NCBI GenBank assembly: GCA_037447655.1
Contig: JBBHKE010003483.1
Span: 108,205-172,204 of the forward strand
Reading direction: 5' to 3'
Origin: Zygnema cylindricum
Lineage: Eukaryota; Streptophyta; Zygnematophyceae; Zygnematales; Zygnemataceae
DNA length: 64,000 nt
Made by a program: the position numbers and the translations under genes. Under the pieces are notes generated by a model, which made no database searches, was not told the DNA's origin, and saw only the letters and a list, made by a program, of their open reading frames with translations. This document shows, one piece after another, positions 10,383 to 20,269 of the stretch (the first letter of the stretch is position 1; each line of letters starts with the position of its first letter).

Positions 10383-10946
10383 TACACCGCCAATCGCTAT
10401 TAGTGTAGTGTACGCTAATTCCGTCCCGCTTTTTGTTTTTATAATTCTCCAATAGCGTAGCTTATTCTATTTTTTTTTGTTCACCATTTAGGGTTTTGTT
10501 CCAAGTACCTCACAAAACGAAAATATGTTGTTGTTTAAATAGTGTGGTGTGCGGTACGTGTCAGACCATACAAGATTGTACCTTTTTAAGTGAAAAAGTA
10601 CATTTAATGAGTTTTAGTAATTGCGGATGCAAGAGAATATGCACTCTAAAAAGGGGATAAAATCGGGTTGTCAAAGATCACGTTCGCACATATATGTCCA
10701 ACAACCACATTTCGACTGAGTGAACGTACGATTTGTGTACGATTTGTCAGATTTTGTAGAAATACCTATATTAGTGTGAGCATGTTTGCGACCAACATTT
10801 TTTTTTTCAAAGACCCAAATTAGCATTATTGAACAATTAGAATATATGTTTTTTTTCAAAATTTTCAAATTCTTAATTAGTGTACACCACTGTAATTATT
10901 CATATATGCTAAAGAAACTTCTACACTAATAGCGATTGGTCGTGTA
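10383..10946. mobile_element. TA-bounded MITE, about 564 bp
   Basis: The left end TACACCGCCAATCGCTATTA and the right end CTAATAGCGATTGGTCGTGTA are inverted. Inside is AAATAGTGTGGTGTGCGG. A relative at 40490-41311 shares both terminal 165 bp parts (inverted relative to this copy) but has a different middle. Confidence 0.82.
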
Positions 10947-11064
10947 GTGTACTGTACTTGTACATTTCTGCCCATTTGCCTCTAGTCGCTATAAATCGTA
11001 CTTTAATGAGCATAATTACGAATCGACAAAAATCGAAAACTCAAATCATGAATCGCTGTTACAG

Positions 11065-11562
11065 TACACCGCCAATCGCTATTAGAGTAAAGGAATAAAT
11101 AGCGTAAAAAAACAATTAGTGTTATTAACGCTAATTGGGAAAAAAAAAACATATATACTAATTAATTACTAACTCTACTTTGGTTTTCTTCCAATAATAA
11201 ATGCCTGCCATATTGATGTCTACATCAATATATGTATCTGTATAAAATCTGACAATTCGTACGCCAAAATCCGAATATCCGAGTTTGCGTCTCTTTTCCC
11301 AGTGCACATTCACATGCCTGCGCAATTACATTAAATGACTTTTTGTACATTTGTATTTCAAAAAGTACATTTTGGTACAAAAGAAGCTGTCCGTGCACCA
11401 CACTTTAAACATTGCCGTGTACTTCCGTTATTAACGCTAATTAAAAAAAGAACCCTAAAAGGCGCAAATGAAAAAATGGAATTATGGATTGTATTTCAGG
11501 TTATTTTTTTTTTTAAGGGCACCGAATTAGCGTTATTTACTCTAATAGCGATTGGCGGTGTA
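11065..11562. mobile_element. TA-bounded MITE, about 498 bp
   Basis: Perfect 26 bp terminal inverted repeats begin TACACCGCCAATCGCTATTA. The last TA (11561-11562) is also the first TA of the next element. The interior is non-coding. Confidence 0.85.
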
Positions 11563-11761
11563 CACCGTCAATCGCTATTAGAGTATATAACGCCAATTCG
11601 GTGCCCTTTTAAAAAAAACAAAAACCTGAAATACAATTAATAACGCTATTTAAGTAGGTGGACCATAATCTACCACGTCTCAGGTACTAAATTAGAATCA
11701 ATAACGCTAATTTTTTTTTGAAGCTATGTAATCCTTGACTCTAATAGCGATTGGCGGTGTA
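11561..11761. mobile_element. TA-bounded MITE, about 201 bp subfamily
   Basis: The ends are TACACCGTCAATCGCTATTA and CTAATAGCGATTGGCGGTGTA. The core carries GGTGGACCATAATCTACCACG. The same subfamily is found at 14757-14959, 36341-36542 and (inverted) 36809-37000. It shares its terminal TA dinucleotides with both neighbours. Confidence 0.85.
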
Positions 11762-12251
11762 CACCGCGAATCGCTATTAGCGTACATGACGCTAATTGGG
11801 GTACCCCTTTTTTTGGGGCAAATTCTCAAATAGAATAAAGTACGCTAAATGTTTTTGCACGTTATTTGAGGTACCCCGCTAATGCGGTTCATAACTGTAA
11901 TTTAGTTCCCTTTTAAATAGTGTGGTGTACGGACTGCCAGATCTGTACTATTTCGTACATTTTTAAATTTAAAAGTACAGAAAATATAATAATATATAAT
12001 TGCGTAAATATTTTCCGGCATACGCAGATGTCAAAAAAACGCGACGGCGTACGATTTGAACAGTTTCGTACATATTCATGTTTTAGTGTGGACATATTAT
12101 GTGCCGAAAATTTTTACAAATCAGTTTACAAATTAGAGTACATGATAAATTAGTATCATGGTGTACCCGAAAAAACACAATTTACCGTAAAGTACGCTAA
12201 TTGTTTCATTACGCTATCTATTTCATTACGCTAATAGCGATTCACGGTGTA
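11760..12251. mobile_element. TA-bounded MITE, about 492 bp subfamily
   Basis: The ends TACACCGCGAATCGCTATTA and CTAATAGCGATTCACGGTGTA are inverted with one mismatch. Inside are AAATAGTGTGGTGTACGG, ATTGCGTAAATATTTTCCGGCAT and GCGACGGCGTACGATTTGAAC. The element at 12835-13358 is a full-length relative in the same orientation. Confidence 0.85.
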
Positions 12252-12834
12252 GCGTTCGGAAAGAATCAATATGAGGACCGTTTTAGTGTGGATAACCCTG
12301 CTGCAAACCCTAATGTCGTGAACGAATTTGAACCATTCGTTGCGCAATAAACAAGTTTTATTCTGACGCTTTTTTTTGTTAACGCTACAGTGATTCCCAG
12401 TGAGGCACAGTACAAATAAAAAATAATAATAAAAAAAAAATATCGGATTCCTGAAGTACGATCCAGCTGCAGCTGTCCACCAGAAGTTCGCTGCTATTGC
12501 TTGAGCCGAGAATCATGGTTCTGTCGTTTTTTGAATATCGGAGTCTAGAAAATATTTGTATCTGTACTTTAGAAGATTGCGATACGGGGAAATAAAGTGT
12601 ATGTCAATACTGAGCAGGGTGGGCTACAAAAAAACAAAAAAAAAAAAAAAATGTTTTTGTTTTTGTTATTTTTTTTAGGAAGTCGTGTACGGTTTTGTAA
12701 CGCGATGTAGGAGTATGTACGGTACTTTAATACTTAGGGTTTGAAATAATATCAGAATGTGAGCGTCCACAAAAAATTATTTCTGAAATGGGTTGGTAAT
12801 ATTTCTACAAGAAGACAAAATCTGGTCAAACAGG
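12252..12834. repeat. Dispersed repeat, copy A part 2
   Basis: It matches about 18001-18550 in the same orientation, sharing GAGGAC(C/T)G, CGTCCACAAAAA and AAGAAGACAAAAT-TGGTCA. It contains oligo-A and oligo-T tracts (12630-12675) and no gene. Confidence 0.65.
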
Positions 12835-13358
12835 TACACCGTGAATCGCTATTAGCGTGTTGGTCGCTAATTGAGGTACCCTGTTTTTTTGGGCAAATTC
12901 TCAAATAGAATTAGACATTCTAAATGTTCCTACACGTTATTTGAGGTGTTCCATAAAATAGGATTCATTACTCTAATATAGTGCTATCGTAAATAGTGTG
13001 GTGTACGGTCTGTCAGAGCTGTACTTTTTTGTACTTTTTTAAGTAAAAAAGTACAGAAAAGATATTCACGCTGTCCCGTAATCGCGCTAACATGTAATTG
13101 CGTAAATATTTTCCGGCATTCGCGGATGAAAAAAAAATGCGACGGCGTACGATTTGAACAATTTTGTACACGTACATATTGTAGTGTGGAGATATTCTGA
13201 ACCGAAATTTTTTACAAAGCAGTTTGCGAAATTAGAGTGTACGAAAAATTAGAATAAAAATTATTTTCAAAAAAGACGACATTCCCAATTAGCGTAAATA
13301 ACGCTAATTGTTTCATTACGCTATCTATTTCATTACGCTAATAGCGATTCACGGTGTA
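12835..13358. mobile_element. TA-bounded MITE, about 524 bp, relative of 11760-12251
   Basis: The ends TACACCGTGAATCGCTATTA and CTAATAGCGATTCACGGTGTA are inverted. The interior aligns end to end with 11760-12251. It interrupts the dispersed repeat: flanks ending TGGTCAAACAGG and resuming GAGTAGCTCCAGTCAACATC are nearly continuous at 18540-18595 in copy B. Confidence 0.85.
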
Positions 13359-13439
13359 CCACCGCAGAGTAGCTCCAGTCAACATCATTTTTTACACTAG
13401 GATCCACGTGGCTCTAAGTGACCAATTTGTTTCGGGTTC

Positions 13440-14141
13440 AGGGTGGACTTCCATTATGCGTCTCAGTAATTGTACGGAAAATATGACTGAAGGGCGTGCC
13501 TTCCATTAGGTCGCGTCTGTAGATCACATTTTATTTGCGTGGCTTATTCTGGTTGGTAACACGTAGGTTAATGTTCGATGCTTAAAATCTTGAAAGAATC
13601 TTCGAACGCAATGTCAGAATGCAATATCTGTACGAGCGGAGGTAATATCTGTACCATCGGAGATAATATCTGTAACAGCGGAGGTAGTTAATGACTCGTA
13701 CAGAGCGCATTAAATGTACTACCCAAAATTTCAAAACGCAACGACAAAAAGGCGGCGGCAAACTTTGATGGTGGGAGCGTGACGAGATAATTTCGGCGGA
13801 TTCGCAGCCACCTTGGCAGAAGGCACATGGCCATTGCGACGTGTACGCACATATGCGCGCGCCCATCGTGGATGCTTTTTTCATTTTCCACGCGGCCCAT
13901 TTTGACACGTTCTGTATTCGAGAACTGTCCTCCCTGTGCACGGTCTCAACAAACTGTAGGGTTGGTGACGTGGCGTCACGTATAAAAAGTGTAGTTAAAT
14001 CCGACGGTCCTAGCTTACGCCTATAACCTTGGAAAATTTTCTGTAATGTTGTTTTCGTTGAAAAAAATAAAATCTGTACGACTTGAAACGGTACGGCCTT
14101 CAGTAAAATACCCCACTTTTTCGCTAATGGAAGTCCACCCT
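13440..14141. mobile_element. TIR element with GGGTGGACTTCCATTA ends
   Basis: AGGGTGGACTTCCATTA (13440-13456) and its exact complement (14125-14141) bound 702 bp. The trinucleotide TCA flanks both sides if the TIR is read as starting GGGTGG, so a 3 bp duplication (PIF/Harbinger-like) is possible. Copy B of the surrounding repeat (about 18640-18670) lacks the insertion. A minus-strand frame of 262 codons covers it (14370-13582), but part of it is made of short repeats (13625-13690) and it matches no family I know, so I do not call a gene. A diverged inverted relative starts at 42654. Confidence 0.7.
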
Positions 14142-14610
14142 CAATCATGGATTCTTTTTGACGAACACGCAATGATCTCCTTTGAAAATCTGCGATTGAA
14201 GAATGTTCGATGGCTTCAACTCTGACGGCTGGAAACTCATGTAAATTTCGCAACAAACGTACTTCAAAGTCTTTCGTCGACTTAGTACGGATGTCCATTG
14301 TTACCGGAGAGCCCTTCGTCAAGGTTGTCGTATGTGACAATGCTTCCAATAGCATAATTTCATTGGTCATTGTTTTTCCTTTGCGAAATACATACGCGGC
14401 GGTCCGTTAACTTTTTTTTGCTAAAACGACGAGCTCTCCGTTACATTGGACGTTTGCCCGCAAAAGTCTTTCCGAGTAATTTACAAAATATTTCAATTTC
14501 CACCGTTTATTCTTTTCCACAAGTTGTATATTTATTCTTATATTTTTCTCCTTTCGAGATTTATGATAATTTAAAATTGGAACGGCACAAATTTTTACGC
14601 AGATAAAGTG
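14142..14610. repeat. Dispersed repeat, copy A part 3
   Basis: It matches about 18690-19150: GAAGAATGTTCGATGG, AGTCTTTCGTCGAC, GGTACGGATGTC-like, CTTCGT(C/T)AA, GGTCCGTTAAC and TTTATGATAATT are shared in order. No gene is evident. Confidence 0.7.
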
Positions 14611-14756
14611 GTATACCGTGGATCGTTATTAGTGTTAATAATACTACAACTTGAATCGCTATTAGCGTTGATAACGTTAATTCGGTGCCCCCAAACTTTG
14701 ACCATCGAATCTAAAATAGAATTAACAACTCTGATTGTTTTTTTACGTAATTAAGG

Positions 14757-14959
14757 TACACCGTGAATCGTTATTAGCCTTATGTACGCTATATCGACAC
14801 CCCAAAATTTTGACATTGATACCTTAAATATAATAAATTACACTATTTAAGGACGTGGACCATAATCTGCCACGTCTCATGGAACTAAATTAGAATGAAT
14901 GACGCTAATTTTTTCTTTACACTAATAATTTCTATACGCTAATAGCCATTCAAGGTGTA
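14757..14959. mobile_element. TA-bounded MITE, about 203 bp subfamily, nested
   Basis: Same structure as 11561-11761, including the core GGACGTGGACCATAATCTGCCACG and TGACGCTAATT near the right end. It also shares CCAAAATTTTGACATTGATACC with 36341-36542. Confidence 0.8.
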
Positions 14960-14970
14960 ATATCGAAATA

Positions 14971-15090
14971 ACGTTAATAACTCTTATTTATATAGTTTTT
15001 AACAAGTGTAGTGTACGAAATGCATCAATCACGTTAATAACTCTTATTCATACAGTTTTTAACAAGTGTAGTGTACGAAATGCATCAATC
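14971..15090. repeat. Exact 60 bp tandem duplication
   Basis: 14971-15030 and 15031-15090 are two head-to-tail 60 bp units differing at two bases (TTATTTATAT against TTATTCATAC). They share GTGTAGTGTACGAAATGCAT. The near identity suggests a recent duplication. Confidence 0.9.
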
Positions 15091-15427
15091 CGTACTAAAA
15101 CTACTCGTTATTTGGTACAATCGTACAGAAAGAGTGTCAAATTAAGGCGTCGACACGCGAAAGTGAGTGCATCGACACAAAAAGGACACTCAAATTTGAT
15201 TCCCAATGATAAAGACGGGGGAAAATCAAGCATACGTGTTCTCACATATACAATGTGAACACAGGCTATGATGGCTACATTATTGGGGAAATTTACCAAA
15301 ATTAGAGTTATGAATAAATCGAAGTAAGTTTTTTTGTCGAATGGCCATAAACCCAAAATAAAATTAATAACAGTAAATATTTTTTTACACTAATCGTTTC
15401 ATAATGCTAATAGCTATTCACGGTGTA

Positions 15428-16216
15428 CTGTATTCTAATCCGACGACCCTAAATTATGTACCTTGAACTTAGAACTATGGTTATATTTTTTACTGTACGA
15501 TAGTATATGTACGATTTCATGTACGCTGTTTTAAAAATTCATGAAATAGTGTTAGTGTGGAAATGTGCAAGTCCGTAAAAGAAAGTGCGTGGCATTGACG
15601 CTGATAAATGCATTCAAGTTTGATTCCTAATTAATGAAAAATAAAGACGGTGGAAAATCACGCGGACTTGTTCTCACATATTGAAACGTGAACACAAGCT
15701 ATACATGCTAAAACATGGGAATGTGTATCCAGATTAGTGTAGAACATATAATTTTGCGTTAATGTTTTGTTCACATTGTGCCCTTCAACTCAAAATGGAG
15801 TTTGTAATATTATCCGTTTCGTTAACAATAATAATAGCGATTCGTCGTATGGTGTTCATCCGTACATTCCATGGTACATACATACAACACACCCTTACCA
15901 TATTTCTCTTCCAAAATACGTAAATTTCAAATGGTTTGTTATGAGCCGCCAAATTGTAAAAAACCAGGTGAATAAGAGACAACATAAGAAATTTAATCTA
16001 GTGTTCTCTATCGGGAAAAAATCTCTATTGCGGTAAAACAAATAATGATAGTAATTGGTTATTGATTGTTGAGGTGTATCGCCGATAAGAGTAAAAAATA
16101 TTGTATACTACACATTGGTACTTTGTACTACAATATAGTTTTTTTTTTACATTGTATAGTACAACATGCCTCGTCATTTTTTCCGTACATAAAACAGTAC
16201 ACGTATACGGTTTGAA
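15428..16216. other. Non-coding, diverged repeat segments
   Basis: 15581-15740 resembles 15120-15300 (AAATTTGATTCC, AAAGACGG-GGAAAATCA, GTTCTCACATAT, GTGAACACA), so a second, eroded copy of that MITE interior lies here. No gene is seen. Confidence 0.5.
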
Positions 16217-16395
16217 CAATAGAGTTGTTGCCGATAATTATCGGGCCTGATTTTTATCGGCAATACGCCGCAACATATTGGTTTTTTTATGGGGATAATT
16301 ACGTTTTCAATATACCGGACTAGTATATCGATTGTAGGTTGGTCAAAAAAAGGTACATATCGGTTATCGATAATATCTACCGATAAAAAACACTA
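16217..16395. mobile_element. Remnant of hAT-type MITE (right end)
   Basis: GTTGCCGATAATTATCGG to CTACCGATAAAAAACACTA matches the right part of the element at 7455-8346, and the flank that follows (16396 on) matches the flank of that element. Both repeat copies therefore carried it before they separated. Confidence 0.6.
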
Positions 16396-16396
16396 C

Positions 16397-19160
16397 TAAT
16401 AATTTTACCATTGTCTACACGTTGCTTGTCGTATTGCAATATTATTTTAAAATTTGATGCGACACATTCCACTAGGTAATGGTCAAGGGAGTCCTTCGGA
16501 GAAAATTACCAAAAACAAAATAAGTACAAAAAAATTATACAGCGGCCCGGTTGGTTGTGCAAAAAAACCAAAAAAGTAGCGTTGTGTATCACCAAGGTTT
16601 TGCCGATAGTCAATATGTACCTCTTTTTGGCTTGCCAATAATCAATATATTGGCAAGATATATCGAAGCTGGTGTTATTGGTGATAAGAAACTGATAATA
16701 TCGGTTTTTTATCGTGATAACACCGGTACTGATGACTATCGGCGATAATTGTACGGTTTGTACCGTACAATTATACGGTTTATTCCGTCGTACTGAACCG
16801 CCGTTATTCCTTTACACAAAGCACGGAATAGATTGCTACACGTGGCATGCCACGTTATAAACAATGAAAACTACAATACAGTATATTATGTAGCGTACTA
16901 TTTTTTTTCCACTTATCGCCTATAAGGAATTTGTTGGTCTCGGAGCGATATATCGGATCCTTTGACCGCTCGATAACCGATAACTATCTGTATCTGTGTT
17001 ATCGCGATGAATTTCTTGCCGATACACAACACTAAAAAAAGGCACAATTATATTTTTTGTAGAAAGTACAATCTCTGTACGATTCAGTACGTTCCTTATG
17101 ACACCCGTAAATTCTGATACGGAATGTAAACTACCGTACGAAAGCGGCCTTCCAAAGAAAAACGAAAACGACATTTCCATCGGCTCGAATACGTCCAATT
17201 TGGCCTTTGGATATTTGCATTGTTTTAAGTTAAAACGGACAATAGTCATCCGTACAGCTTCACCTTTTTTACCGGGTACTCTACAATCTTGTGTACGGCA
17301 CACTAACCACGAGGCTTGGAATCTAACCATTCCTGTCATATTTCTGAAGTTTGTTTTCCGTACGATTCTCCCCTGGTCGAACATTCTAGTGGAGATTCAG
17401 TGCGGACGTCGGCTGAAAAATGGAACGCTTTGGCGTTAAGGTAACCGACAGAAATCTAGACCATGCTAAAATTAGCGGACCTGACGCTTCCCAGACTGGA
17501 CACAACTACAAGTGAGGCCGCTAACGGACAAATATTTCTGTCGTTTTGTTATGTTATTGGATCCTGTCTAAAGCCGCTAGACATTTGCCCCCAATTGGGA
17601 TTCTTGGGCGGTGATTTGTCGTTTCCATGATGCAAGTGGATGAAGGAAATATCAGCTGTATCGTCTTTTATTATCATTAAACACGTTTCTAAGCACTGTT
17701 TTTTAAACTTTTTGTCGTTTTAGTATTTTCTGGCTACAGGTTAAAAATGACGCATCTTTGGCCGTACTAAACCCTCAACTGGTGTAAAATAGGCGTAGTG
17801 CGCTAAGACTCCTAGGGAACGTAAACCTATTTTCTCATTTAGTGCGTACTGTAAACTTCAAAGTGCGTACTATTTTATCTATGGTTGTGCCCCTTTGCCG
17901 CTCGAAGCCGTAAATGGTACTTTATGAGCCGAATCACGAAACGACAAAAATCAAGTACTAAATCGTGAACCACTATTAGCCTTGAGAAATAATTTATTAC
18001 GAGGACTGCTTTCGAGTTTGTAACCCTATTTCACCTACGCTTGACGTGGACGATTATGGGCCACTCGTTAAAGCAATAAATAAGGAGCACTATAATTTAT
18101 CAAAAGCCTTTTCCTGCTTAACCTTTCAGCGATTTTCATTTTGTAGTACAATTTAAAGTGGATATTTAAAGTAAAGTACGGTCCACCTGGATTATTTCAC
18201 CATAAAATCTCTCTTATATTGTTTGTCCCTCGAATCAGTGCTCTGTCGTTTAACAAAGACCTAAATCCAACGATGATTTGCGTATGTACGACAAAAATGT
18301 ACTTCTTCATACGATAAAATAAACCATGTAAATGTTGGTCAATTAAATGAGACGTACTAAAAAGGGTGGACGTACGGAAACCGAATACAGTTATTTATCG
18401 CTATATAATATGTTCCGACCAGGATTTGATTTTTTAGGGTTTTAAATTTTTAAATGGTATTAAAATGTAAGCGTCCACAAAAATTCTTTTGCAGCTGTCA
18501 CTGAAAATGGTTTGTAATACTTACAGAAGAAGACAAAATATGGTCAGACAGGACAAAAGTTGGTCTACTAGAGTAGCTCCAGTCAACATCATTACTCACA
18601 GCTATAGTCGTCTGGCTGCCTAGGAGGATCCCTGTGGCTCTATCCGTACTTTTTTGTTGTTATATAATTGATTCTTTGTGACAACTTACATCTAATTATC
18701 TCTCTCGAGAATTTGCGAAGGAAGAATGTTCGATGGTTTCCTCTCTGACAAGTGGACATTCGCACGTGTGAAGTTATAACACGTGTACTTTTTGAAGCAA
18801 ACGTACTTTAGAGTCTTTCGTCGACCTGGTACGGATGTCTCGTTATTAACGAAGGGCCCTTCGTTAAATTTTGTCGTATGTAACAATGCTTCTCACAAAA
18901 GAATCCCATTGGCCGACTATTTTGTTTGAGAGGGAAAAGTGCGCGCCGGTCCGTTAACATTTTCCGCCAACTATGAGTCTGACCGTTACATTTGGACAAT
19001 AAAAAGTCATTCTCGCTAGACGACAATTTTTTTCAATAACTACCGTTGATTCATTTCCGTACGATACTGTTTCTTGACATAATTTATTTTCTTTCCTTTT
19101 CGAGATTTTATGATAATTCAAAACTGGAATGGGACAACTGCTCACGCGGAAAAATAGGTA
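16397..19160. repeat. Dispersed repeat, copy B
   Basis: This is a diverged, less interrupted version of the sequence at 8355-14610. Apart from the hAT MITE at 16577-17033 it lacks the insertions found in copy A, so it gives the original order of the unit (about 2.3 kb). The unit could be a decayed non-autonomous DNA transposon or a segmental duplicate; I find no coding domain. Confidence 0.65.
16577..17033. mobile_element. hAT-type MITE, 457 bp
   Basis: The ends are TAGCGTTGTGTATC and GATACACAACACTA, nearly inverted and alike to those at 7455-8346. Flanking 8-mers CAAAAAAG (16569-16576) and AAAAAAAG (17034-17041) agree at seven of eight bases. The empty site is seen near 8545 in copy A. The interior consists of folded CCGATA/TATCGG repeats. 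Confidence 0.82.
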
Positions 19161-20269
19161 AAGTTTAGCCGTACACTTACATTGTACGAATACAGAGGTT
19201 ACATGTACTGTAATGTACCTTTTATATCTCCAAAAATACGGAAAAGTACAGGAGGTTTGCTACGGGTCACTAATCCTAGTGCTCCAGATGTACCGGAATC
19301 TGTTAGTGAATCTGTCGTGTAATTTGTCGCTTTCCGGGGACGGTGGAAATTGATACGGATATCGAAGAGTATTCCGATAGCGTACTAGCCGACAAATTAT
19401 TGCTGCCCATAGGCGACTTTGTCTGTTTAGGTGTCGGGAGGCTTTTTACTAGTGCGGAGTTTGCGCGTGAGTTTGGAATTATTCGATTCTTCGCACGTGG
19501 CAGGTCTTAATGTGTTCACCGTTGTCATTTTTTGTTTTTTTTTTCCTCTGTTTTTTGCTCCATTGATTTATTTTTTTTGGTCCTCTGTGTCTTTGTAAAT
19601 TTATGGTTGTTGCTTTCCACGATNNNNNNNNNNGTTTTAAAATTTATTAGCTTTGGCTGGCACAATAAAAAGTTTTAGACTCATTGGCTGCGTGCTGGCC
19701 CAATACATTGCGAGGTTTTAACAATAGGCAATTGGCTGGCCGCAAATGCTTTTGTTTTCAATTGGCTTTGAGCTAAAGAGCGCTGATTGGGACGGGCGGA
19801 CATTGGCTTTTTATTGTTTTAATCGAATACATGCTCCATACTTATTCGATTATTAATGCTATATTGTACTTTGTACTCTTCGGCATCTTGGAAGTAGGTG
19901 ACATCATGATTAGCGTCGCAAATCTGACAGGGTAGTAACAGAATTCATTTCGCAAATCTTAGGGAACGCGACAAATCGTAATTATTAGCTTATTCATACC
20001 TCGTACATAAGCTAATTTTGTTATTTTTCGGTTACAGGCGGGCAGGGTTAGTCGCGAGAAATCGAGTTTCGGTTAACTTTTGTTTTCGTAAACGCCGGTC
20101 GGTTAACGGATAACAATTTTGGAGCGTTACATAACCCGGTCGTGCGTCGGTTACTCAGATTTTGAAAAATAACACGGTCGGTTTCGATTATTTAAAATTT
20201 TGACTTTTGCGACCTCTATCACCAATGACGCTCAATTGCTCAAAATATCGCATGTGTCCTGAACCATAG
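19161..20269. other. Non-coding with gap and a CGGTTA-rich repeat
   Basis: A 10 N gap lies at 19624-19633. 19905-20265 carries one copy of the repeat that is seen inverted at 36051-36310 (TTCATTTCGCAAATCTTAGGGAACGCGACAAATCG, then GTCGCGAGAAATCGAG, CGTTACATAACCCGG, TTTGACTTTTGCGACCTCT, quoted in parts). No gene is found. Confidence 0.6.
19624..19633. other. Assembly gap (10 N)
   Basis: A run of ten N. The true gap length is not known. Confidence 0.99.

Larger units (their letters stand above)
14612..15427. mobile_element. Older TA-type MITE complex with nested copy
   Basis: A degenerate left end (TATACCGTGGATCGTTATTA) and a right end ATTCACGGTGTA (to 15427) bracket an 816 bp region. Within it lies a 203 bp member of the small subfamily at 14757-14959 (ends TACACCGTGAATCGTTATTA and CAAGGTGTA). 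A second left-end-like sequence lies at about 14644, so this may be more than one damaged element. Confidence 0.55.

Noticed and set aside
13582-14370. 262-codon minus-strand frame as a gene
   Set aside because: It spans the TIR of a mobile element and its flanks, its C-terminus is made of short repeats, and similarity to the 42.6-43.1 kb copy is at DNA level without evident codon bias.
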